The notes beneath the pieces are model-generated. The model was not told the origin of the DNA and made no database searches. It saw only the letters and a program-made list of their open reading frames with translations. From CAWANF01 sp963783355 (lineage in GTDB: Bacteria > Bacteroidota > Rhodothermia > Balneolales > DATFMH01), in the NCBI GenBank assembly GCA_963783355.1, contig CAWANF010000002.1, positions 186,001 through 250,000 on the forward strand: 64,000 nt of DNA, in the 5' to 3' direction. The position numbers and the translations under genes are program-made. Shown here one piece after another: positions 56,825-64,000 of the stretch. The first letter of the stretch is position 1, and each line of letters begins with the position of its first letter.

Positions 56825-58663
56825 TCATCCGCTTTTCTTTACCAGGGATATCATATTATTCACTTCACGCACAAGTGCGTCGGTACTGCCGTAATAACCC
56901 ATCGACCGGAATCGGATGTGACCGGCGGAATCAATTATGAACTTTGTGGGTATGCCCTGCACATTATATTCATCCACTACCTGGAATTGAGTTGTATCGC
57001 CCGGTACATGCTGATCAAGCAATACATGGAAGGGATACTTATGTTTTCGGATGAAACCGGATACCTGTTTTTGCCTGACAACAGGTTTGTTATTTTTTCG
57101 CTATAGTTTGGATTTCAATCTTTTTCCGGCTATTGAAGCCAATGAATCAACATATATCTTAAAACCTATGTCCGAACCTTTTTTCCGCGTATAGGCCGTT
57201 TTGAGATAATCCGTCAATTTCGTGGTGAATTTACCCTTCTCGATGAATTTCGGTATCACAGTCATAGCCGTATCGATATTCCCCGATTTTACCAGGTATT
57301 CGGCATACCGTTCATTGACTTGGGGATTGTCCCCTTTGGTATATTCAACAGCCGTCTTCTGGAAAGTCAAAGCATCTTTCAGATCCCCTTTCTTAGCCAT
57401 AATCATAGCGTATGTATCTGAATAGTTACCATAATCTAATCGTAGCAGCCGTATCCAATCTCTTTTTGAATCATATGGCCGCCTGTCCTGTTCCGGATGA
57501 GCTATCAATTGTTTCATTAAATCAAGCGATTTTTGAGAAGCGGAACTGTCAAAGGATAATTCTTTGCCTTTCATAGCCAATTCATATGCCGCCCGGTTGT
57601 ATGTTGCGGCACGCTGCTGTTTATCGGGTATTTGGGTTACGTAATGACTGAATTCGTCGAGTTTTCCTGCTTTTGCATAAGCCACTGCAAGACGGTCTAA
57701 CATATTAGCAGTATTTCTTCCCGAATGAAAACGCTGCTTAAACTGTTTATACAAAATTCCCAAACTGTCAATTTTATCCGGCTGCCCAATCATTGTGTCA
57801 AATTCCGCCATATATTGCTGTTGAACATACAAACCTGCAGGATACTTTTGAGTCATGATTTTTTCCAGGGAATCGGCTTTTGATTTCATTCTCATTTCAT
57901 ATTTATATATAAAATATGCTGTCATGTAATTTCTTTCACTTACATTCGGACGGGACAGCATCTCATTCAACTCAGAACGTATCTTTAAATAAACAGGTTG
58001 CATTTTTAATTGAATAAGAGAATCGCCATTTACATGTGCTATAGAGGTTCTTTTTACGCGTAATAATGATTGATATGCGGAAATTCTCTTCGTTTGAATC
58101 AACGACATAAAATACATTTCAGGCCATGTCTTTTCAATTCCCGGATGTATAGCATGATCTCGCTCTACCAGTGCAACAACGGAATCGGGTAACTGTTTTA
58201 TTCCCAGGGAAATCTGTCCATTTCCGGAATAAAAATTGCTTTCAGCGGTCAAGGCACCGGGTATGGGTTTACCTGATGCATCCTGAACCGGAAAGATATA
58301 GCCTTTGCCTTTGTTATTATCTAATTGTTCATCACTTGAAATTTTAATGGCATATGCTTTAGCACTATCGGGTAAGGTGAATGCCCCCTTCCAAACCCCA
58401 TTAGAATCAGCCATATCGATATCCGAGGCATATGGAAACCGGGTTGTTGCAGCGTAATAATAAAGGGTTCCTTCCAGGTTATTCTGACCGGCCATGTAAC
58501 TTTCGTCTTGATGATACTGAAACGTAACTTGTGTTCCATTTTCCAAATAAGTGACGGACAAATCCAAAGGCCCTGCACTTTTTTTTATAGTTTGCGGATG
58601 ATTACAGGATGCCAATAACAGCATTGTCAGACATGACAAGATAATTATAATATACGTTTTCAT
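56825..58663 (-). pseudogene. TlpA-like thiol-disulfide lipoprotein, internal deletion and in-frame TAG
   Basis: The 520-residue frame (58663-57101) starts with a lipobox (TMLLLASC) and carries the long helical N-terminal part usual for TlpA-like Bacteroidota lipoproteins. It stops at TAG (57101-57103). The same frame then reads on, RKNNKPVVRQKQVSGFIRKHKYPFHVLLDQ, to 56825, giving the second half of a thioredoxin domain (NVQGIPTKFIIDSAGHIRF with the cis-Pro). The first half, with the CxxC active site and about 90 residues, is missing. So the gene has lost its redox centre and is dead. It is flanked on both sides by palindromic repeat arrays. Confidence 0.8.
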
Positions 58664-58974
58664 GAGGCTTGTATTAAATAATTGCTAACGTGGAGAATAT
58701 AGTTGCACTCTTTAATTTAAAAGGCCTGGCCATAATTGCAAACATATTATATAAATAATATTAAAATCATAGGATTTAATATATTCCGTACCTGATGCCA
58801 CGGCTCATGGGGATGGATTTTTTCTTTTTTCTACCCATATGGGGTCCCTATGGGACCATTTTCAAGTCATTTACTTCATTTCAACCACCGATTCGGAATG
58901 ACACGGTGATTTTGTTTGGAAACCTGCTTAATGCTTCTGAGTGGCGCCAACATCTCTTATTGCCGTCATCCCGG

Positions 58975-59059
58975 AATTTCGTCTTGAGAAATATCAGGGA
59001 TCTCCGGATGTAGCAGAGGGAAAAAAGCCAGGAGATTCCGGCTCCCTGGCCGGAATGAC
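58975..59059 (+). repeat. Short palindromic element E2
   Basis: 85 bases, GTCATCCCGGAA...CCGGAATGAC, the partner of E1; sequence identical over much of its length, same orientation, other side of the TlpA remnant. Confidence 0.7.
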
Positions 59060-59122
59060 GTAGTGATGTGGATTAAAAACCTGATTGTTTTTTTTGAGTG
59101 ACGCAAACACCACCCAAACGAC

Positions 59123-59288
59123 GTCATCCTGAACTTGATTCAGGATCCAGCAGGATGTGGCAACAGGTTACATACTCCTATTTTTTTTAATAATAGGTTC
59201 GCCAACAAGAACTTCTAAACCTTCCCGGCATTCATAAATAACGTCTTGCTTTATTGGATCCCTCCGACGTCTCTTTCGGAGGGATGAC
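59123..59288 (+). repeat. Composite palindromic element, copy C
   Basis: 166 bases; right hairpin like B, left hairpin TCCTGAA/TTCAGGA with a one-base shorter loop. A run of A in the interior breaks the minus-strand frame that A and B keep. Confidence 0.75.
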
Positions 59289-59357
59289 AACGGGGTGGTA
59301 ATTATGTTTCATACCCTGTTTGGTGTTTTTGAGTGACGCAAACACCACCCAAGCGAC

Positions 59358-59515
59358 GTCATCCCGCACTCTGATGCGGGATCCAGCAGGACGTGGAAAC
59401 AGGTTACAACCCTTATTGATGTGTATATACAAAATTACCAACCAGGACTTTCCAAATCCTGGCATCTGCAATTAGCATCCTGCTTTATTGGATCCCCAGT
59501 CAGGCCAGGGATGAC
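59358..59515 (+). repeat. Composite palindromic element, copy D
   Basis: 158 bases; left hairpin arms changed to TCCCGCA/TGCGGGA, two positions altered on both sides (compensatory). Right hairpin weaker. The interior is the most diverged copy. Confidence 0.72.
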
Positions 59516-59573
59516 AACGAGCTGGTGATTTTGTTTAGAGACCTTATTGGTGTTGCTAAATGGCAATTTGTTC

Positions 59574-59608
59574 AAAAAAAGGGAACGGAAGACTCGTCCT
59601 CCGTTCCC
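59574..59608 (-). terminator. Intrinsic terminator after gamma-glutamyltransferase
   Basis: On the minus strand GGGAACGGA pairs with TCCGTTCCC and is followed by seven T (59574-59580 on plus is AAAAAAA). Downstream of the gene ending at 59629. Confidence 0.88.
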
Positions 59609-59628
59609 CGTCTTCCATCTTTCTTCCT

Positions 59629-61497
59629 TTAATATCCGATCACTTCGCCGTCTTTGCGCATCTCGCTGGCTCCCCAGTAAACGTGATTCTTGGCATCATA
59701 CATGATGGCTTCGTAACCACCAAATGATCCGGTTCCCGGTTTCACCCATTTAACATTATAACCGCGTTTTTCAAGTTCTGCTTTCATGTTTTTATTGAAA
59801 CCAGACTCCAGTAATACCGTTCCGACACCTTTAGCCGGCAGTCCGGTCGGCGTGGCACTTCCGGCATGACGCCAACGGGCAGCATCCCCGGCTTCCTGTA
59901 CATTCATCCCGAAATCAATCATATTCACCAAAACCTGTACATGACCCTGTGGCTGCATATCACCGCCCATTACGCCAAATGCTAACCATGGCTTGCCGTC
60001 TTTCATCACAAAAGCGGGAATAATCGTATGAAACGGGCGTTTTCTCGGAGCATAAACATTAGCTGCTCCGCCGTGTAATGAGTACAGGGCGCCTCGATCC
60101 TGGAACATGAAACCGAGTCCGTCGGCAACCAGGCCGGAGCCCATCCCGGCATAATTAGACTGAATCATCGACACCATCATGCCGGTACTGTCGGCTGTCT
60201 CAAAATCAGTCGTATCGCCATTATATAACATCGGGTCGCCGGGTTTGATATTCGGATTCACATGTTGCAGATTAACCAGTTTTCGTCTCTGATCTGCATA
60301 TTTCTCCGAAAGCAGGCCCTTCATTGGTACATTATAAAATCGTGGATCGGCGTAATACTTTGCGAGGTCTGCAAAAGCCAGGCGTTTAGCTTCGATCTCC
60401 GCAGTCAGTACATCAGGGGTGCCCACACCCATCTTCTTCAAGTTATAACCTTTTAAAATATTGAGCATCTCCAGTGTGGCAAAACCCTGTCCGTTCGGGG
60501 GTAGTTCATATACATCGTACCCGCGATAGTTGACCGACTGCGGCTGCACCCATGCTCCGTGGAAATCGGCAAAATCATCGTAACGCAGATCGCCGCCAAT
60601 GCGTTTAAAATAGTTTGCCATCGTATGAGCAATCTTGCCTTTATAAAATACATCACGTCCGCCTTTAGCAATCATTGACAACGTATTTGCGAGGTCGGGA
60701 TTATGAAACACTTCGCCCTGACGCGGAGTATGCCCGTCAATCAGGTAGGTCTTTTTCGCATTATCAAACTCTTCAATGAGTCCACGGTTCTTTTCGAATG
60801 CCCGCCAGTTCCCTTTCCAGTAACTTGCAACGATTTCCGTCACCGGAAATCCTTCCTTAGCATATCGGATGGCCGGCGCCAGGTCTTCGCTCATCGGCAA
60901 TTTACCGAAACGCTTATGCAGGGCAAACCAGGCATCGACCACGCCAGGTACGGTAACAGGCAATGTCCCAAACAGAGGTATTTGATCAGAAGGCTTCATT
61001 CCAGCCTTTTCGTAGGCGGCTTTAACTTCGGCCTGCATCTTCGCCAGGTCACGCCCCTTTGGCGACCAACCTGACCCATTATATCCATAAAGTTTGTGCG
61101 TTTTGGGATCGTAGACGATAGCGAAACAGTCGCCGCCGATTCCATTTAAAACAGGTTGCAACAACCCAAGAACGGCATTTGCTGCAATAGCGGCATCTAC
61201 GGCACTCCCTCCTTTTTTCAGAATTTCCACGGCCGCAAGTGAAGCAAATGGCTGTTCGGTAGCAGCCATGCCATGCTGTGCCAGAACGGGTGAACGGGTT
61301 GCCCACGGTGCCCCGGCATATCTATCACCCCTGCTTATATTGGTATATGTGGCAGGTTGACTGTTCTGCGCTAAGTCCGGTTGACTGCTAAAAAGAACGA
61401 AGACACAAATCAACAAAAATGCATGAAACCAATAATATCTTTTTATCTGGCGTTCCTTAGAACAACTATTGCGTATATATTTCATTTTAATCTCCAT
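59629..61497 (-). CDS. ggt: Gamma-glutamyltransferase, exported
   Basis: 622 residues with a signal peptide (FHAFLLICVFVLFSSQPDLAQ). The large-subunit motifs are clear (GMAATEQPFASLAAVEILKKGGSAVDAAIAANAVLGLLQP). Self-cleavage makes Thr429 in NGDTTDF the nucleophile; most enzymes have TTH here and this one TTD. GSGLVADGLGFMFQDRG and the C-terminal VMGGDMQPQGHVQVLVNMIDFGMNVQEA motif follow. It would hydrolyse or transfer gamma-glutamyl groups, for glutathione or peptide use in the periplasm. Alternatively a cephalosporin-acylase-like member. M1 or M5 may be the start. Confidence 0.9.
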   Translation of the reverse strand: MEIKMKYIRNSCSKERQIKRYYWFHAFLLICVFVLFSSQPDLAQNSQPATYTNISRGDRYAGAPWATRSPVLAQHGMAATEQPFASLAAVEILKKGGSAVDAAIAANAVLGLLQPVLNGIGGDCFAIVYDPKTHKLYGYNGSGWSPKGRDLAKMQAEVKAAYEKAGMKPSDQIPLFGTLPVTVPGVVDAWFALHKRFGKLPMSEDLAPAIRYAKEGFPVTEIVASYWKGNWRAFEKNRGLIEEFDNAKKTYLIDGHTPRQGEVFHNPDLANTLSMIAKGGRDVFYKGKIAHTMANYFKRIGGDLRYDDFADFHGAWVQPQSVNYRGYDVYELPPNGQGFATLEMLNILKGYNLKKMGVGTPDVLTAEIEAKRLAFADLAKYYADPRFYNVPMKGLLSEKYADQRRKLVNLQHVNPNIKPGDPMLYNGDTTDFETADSTGMMVSMIQSNYAGMGSGLVADGLGFMFQDRGALYSLHGGAANVYAPRKRPFHTIIPAFVMKDGKPWLAFGVMGGDMQPQGHVQVLVNMIDFGMNVQEAGDAARWRHAGSATPTGLPAKGVGTVLLESGFNKNMKAELEKRGYNVKWVKPGTGSFGGYEAIMYDAKNHVYWGASEMRKDGEVIGY

Positions 61498-62019
61498 TGT
61501 TATTCAGACCTCACTGATTATCCATGTACGGATGTTACTCTGGATTTTGCCAATGTGCTGAATTCTTTTCAAATTCAAAAGTCAAAAAAGCAGGCAGGAT
61601 GATGGGTTTCACTCACAGGTGGTGTCCATTATTTACAATTTCATGGCGTTAACTAAGGGTGACATCGTTTGGAGATATGTTTATTTGTTGATGTAAAAAA
61701 ATATCAAAGTAATCACGTAGTTCAATATGTTTCGTGGCTTTCGGCGATCACATTGTAAAAAAACTGATGAGGTCCTTTCTAGCGAAGTACTATGAAGTAC
61801 GATATTGATCTGAGAGATGTGGAATTCATTATAAGAATGGAAAAAGATGGACGCCACCTGGCAGGTAGAGCCCATCGGTAACAATTCCATTGCGTTAGCT
61901 CAGGATGACATCGTTTTGAGATATGGTATTTGGTTGAGGATATGAATACCATAAACTCAATCCTAATAATGATGCCTTCCTTGGCAATAAACGGGTAACC
62001 ACGTAAACTGAAAATGTAT
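61498..62019. repeat. Gap with a degenerate direct repeat pair
   Basis: About 520 bases. Two related segments at about 61640-61680 and 61885-61930 share GCGTTA-CT-AGG-TGACATCG and GAGATATG, 245 bases apart. A CCACCTG motif occurs near both in opposite orientation. No gene that I can support. Confidence 0.5.
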
Positions 62020-62769
62020 CTATCCTGCCAGCCATTGACAAAACATCAGCCAAGGATGCCAGGTTGTAACCCATTGGATAGTTGCTATCTGTATGAAAAA
62101 GAAGACAAACGAAAACCAGTAGGCAATATAGAATTTCTGTTTCCGCCAGTCATTGAGAATTAACAATAGCAAAATCAATTCGATAAAAATCCCCGTATAA
62201 ATGCTGTTCATTACAAAGCTCATATCAGGGGAAACATGTCGAAAAAGAACTCGTCCAAGCGAGGGCGGAATAGCGACTAAGACGGTGCAGACCATAAACC
62301 GCTGGTGGCGACGGAAATCATGGCGATAGACGATGGCCATGACATAAAAAAGAACAAAGTAAACCAGCAAGCCGAGATCGAGATATGCAAGAGCCAGTCC
62401 GGGGCTTCCGGTTTTGAGCGGAAACCCATGGGCAGAACCGTATGACAGTATGATCCATAACGTGGCAAAGGCCGTTATCACAAGCATAGGCGCCAGCACA
62501 AACGATGATTTCCCCAATCGCCGGTGCCAGCGTACATTGCCATGACCGATCAGCCAGGTCTGAGCAACGACCAGACCCATCCATGCCATTGCGAATATCC
62601 CGTGAATCGCTTCAATTTGAGTAATTCTGGCAATTGGCACAAATTTGAGTGGAAAAAATCCTAAAAAAATGATTGGAAAGATCAATGCGATATAGATATA
62701 CGCATGCCGGTATAACGTGTCTTTCTTAATTTTTGATTCTGCTAATTTTAGTTCATCTTTTATTTCCAT
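62020..62769 (-). CDS. Seven-helix membrane protein with conserved histidines (second copy)
   Basis: 249 residues, same layout as 51426-52172: TLYRHAYIYIALIFPIIF, HGIFAMAWMGLVVAQTWLIGHGNVRWHRRLGKSSFVLAPMLVITA, RRHQRFMVCTVLVAIPPSLGR, and a Trp-rich end. Both copies sit beside an exported peptidase-type gene on the minus strand. Conserved His could bind heme. Function unknown. Confidence 0.7.
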   Translation of the reverse strand: MEIKDELKLAESKIKKDTLYRHAYIYIALIFPIIFLGFFPLKFVPIARITQIEAIHGIFAMAWMGLVVAQTWLIGHGNVRWHRRLGKSSFVLAPMLVITAFATLWIILSYGSAHGFPLKTGSPGLALAYLDLGLLVYFVLFYVMAIVYRHDFRRHQRFMVCTVLVAIPPSLGRVLFRHVSPDMSFVMNSIYTGIFIELILLLLILNDWRKQKFYIAYWFSFVFFFIQIATIQWVTTWHPWLMFCQWLAG

Positions 62770-62793
62770 GATTCTGAACCTTTGTGTTTCTAT

Positions 62794-64000
62794 TCAGCGC
62801 TTTTTGACACCATCCACGTGATTATCAGTACCCAAATCATGTATTGAATCACCCGAGCTGTGGATTCTGAGGATATTATGATTTCCTTCGAGGACAATAG
62901 AATAAGTAGCGATGTCTCGGAAAATATTACCGGTTATCTCATTCCCGTCACTGCCTTTTGAAACCCAGATGCCTGCTCCGTTTCCGTTACCCGAGTTCGG
63001 GGAATACCCGCCATTGCCCGGGAAAGGTTTCAGTAAGATTATCCCGGTGATTATATTGTTCGCAATCCGGTTGTTAGAAGCATGACTGATCCCGATACCA
63101 TACCCTTCGGCGCCGAGGATACGGTTATCCCCGATCAGGTTGTCCGAGAGGCTGCCCGACTGTCCATTCCTCATATATGAGGAGACCGAAATGGGGATTC
63201 CAACATATGAAGGATGAGCCGGGTCACGTAAAGGGAATACACCATTAAAGACCGAAGACTGCGGTATGGCCACCCGCCGTACAACAATCGTGTTGTTGCG
63301 GATTACGTTTCTATAGCAGCCCGTTCCCGGTCGAGCATGCAAACCAATTCCGTCAACATAACCATTGATAAAATTACCCGCGATTATGTTATCGTCGCAA
63401 CGTCCGTTGGCCGGTTTTGAAGTACCCTTTACCGGGGCAATCGCGGTAATGCCAATCGCCCCACCCGGATACTTAACGGCAGGAACTTGCCCGGGTGCAG
63501 GCGCCAGAATTGTATTATCTAATATATGGATGTTGCTGCCGCCCGCCTCCACAGCGTGATACGTGTCGACGAATGTGTTATGGCGGATTACGGTTGGTTC
63601 CGGCAATGAAAGTCCGACGCGAATGCCGTTGTCGCTGTTGCGGAATGTGTTTCCCTCGACGAGATAGCCTCCGTCGGATGGACGGTATCCTTGTTGAGGC
63701 TCGTAACCCAGCATCAGACCGAGCCGCGTATACTCGAACGTTAGCTCACGTACTGTATCATGTCCTCCCGTCAGTTGGAACATGCCACAGCTCTTTATGA
63801 GCTCCGCCATTCGAGTCGGGATATGTGACCTGTCTTTCGACTTGAGCACCTGCCTGATTATCTTCACTTCCTCTCGCTGTTCCTGCACGAAAGCAACCCG
63901 GCTGCACCCGCGGAGAACCGTTCCTTTTGCGTCGCCAAGAAGCGTGAGTCGCGGTGTTGACACCTGAATGATGTTTCCGACTACATACATGCCGTGAGCA
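62794..64000 (-). CDS. Parallel beta-helix protein (5' end outside window)
   Basis: The frame stays open to the right edge (reading AHGMYVVGNIIQVSTPRLTLLGDAKGTVLRG), so the ATG at 63990 is internal. The visible 402 residues show repeats of the right-handed beta-helix: GGYLVEGNTFRNSDNGIRVG, VIRHNTFVDTYHAVEAGG, IHILDNTILAPAPG, CDDNIIAGNFINGYVDGIGL, LSDNLIGDNRILGAEGYGIGISHASNNRIANNIITG, and GNEITGNIFRDIATYSIVLEGNHN. Such proteins are pectate-lyase-like, mannuronan-epimerase-like or NosD-like; a catalytic site cannot be assigned. It is 24 bases upstream of the membrane protein gene. Confidence 0.8.
   Translation of the reverse strand, partial: AHGMYVVGNIIQVSTPRLTLLGDAKGTVLRGCSRVAFVQEQREEVKIIRQVLKSKDRSHIPTRMAELIKSCGMFQLTGGHDTVRELTFEYTRLGLMLGYEPQQGYRPSDGGYLVEGNTFRNSDNGIRVGLSLPEPTVIRHNTFVDTYHAVEAGGSNIHILDNTILAPAPGQVPAVKYPGGAIGITAIAPVKGTSKPANGRCDDNIIAGNFINGYVDGIGLHARPGTGCYRNVIRNNTIVVRRVAIPQSSVFNGVFPLRDPAHPSYVGIPISVSSYMRNGQSGSLSDNLIGDNRILGAEGYGIGISHASNNRIANNIITGIILLKPFPGNGGYSPNSGNGNGAGIWVSKGSDGNEITGNIFRDIATYSIVLEGNHNILRIHSSGDSIHDLGTDNHVDGVKKR

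Overview
The window is about 64 kb of a mid-GC bacterial chromosome without rRNA, tRNA, CRISPR or recognisable transposase. The gene content points to the FCB superphylum, most likely Bacteroidota or a close relative: Ser-His-Asp S9 peptidases with the typical tail, TlpA-type lipoproteins with an alpha-helical N-terminus, heparinase II/III-like lyases, DUF4861, many lipoprotein and Sec signals, and few strong Shine-Dalgarno sites. The phylum is an inference from protein families; no marker gene is present.

Layout. 1-9300: end of an M1 peptidase, a long-chain acyl-CoA dehydrogenase (fadE) with its own TetR repressor and two matching palindromic operators, an M28 lipoprotein peptidase, TspO, an orphan ABC ATPase, a small unknown protein and an acyl-CoA thioesterase. 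9486-16018 (minus): a corrinoid methyltransferase operon with a clear MtaB (methanol:corrinoid methyltransferase, all three zinc ligands kept), an MtaC-type corrinoid protein, two UroD/MtaA-type methyltransferases, a DUF1638 protein and a RACo-type reductive activator. 16413-19941 (plus, divergent): a double class II aldolase whose second half has lost every zinc ligand, and two more UroD-type methyltransferases. 20056-40831: carbohydrate and uronate-flavoured functions (DUF4861, SDR plus DapA-like pair, CstA, GH43-like lipoprotein, two heparinase II/III-like lyases, aldo/keto reductase, a double amidohydrolase, MFS transporter) together with an ArsA-type ATPase and its small CC-ended partner. 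40876-62769 (mostly minus): an exoprotease and peptidase region (two M1 paralogues, a serine beta-lactamase-like hydrolase, a penicillin acylase, a DPP-IV-like S9 enzyme, gamma-glutamyltransferase), with two paralogous His-rich membrane proteins. The right edge cuts a parallel beta-helix protein.

How it may work together. A plausible reading is that extracellular lyases and glycosidases open a methyl-esterified or methylated uronic-acid polysaccharide, uronate-type products are handled by the SDR/DapA/aldolase genes, and the released methanol enters one-carbon metabolism through the MtaBC/UroD/RACo module. This is inference: no methylesterase is seen here.

Genome state. Five long genes are broken: an S9 peptidase (two extra bases), heparinase 1 (in-frame TAA), heparinase 2 (one extra base), an M1 peptidase (one extra base) and a TlpA-like gene (in-frame TAG plus loss of the thioredoxin active-site half). 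The intergenic DNA is rich in palindromic elements ending in GTCAT/ATGAC, some with compensatory stem changes, and in tandem 7-bp repeats.
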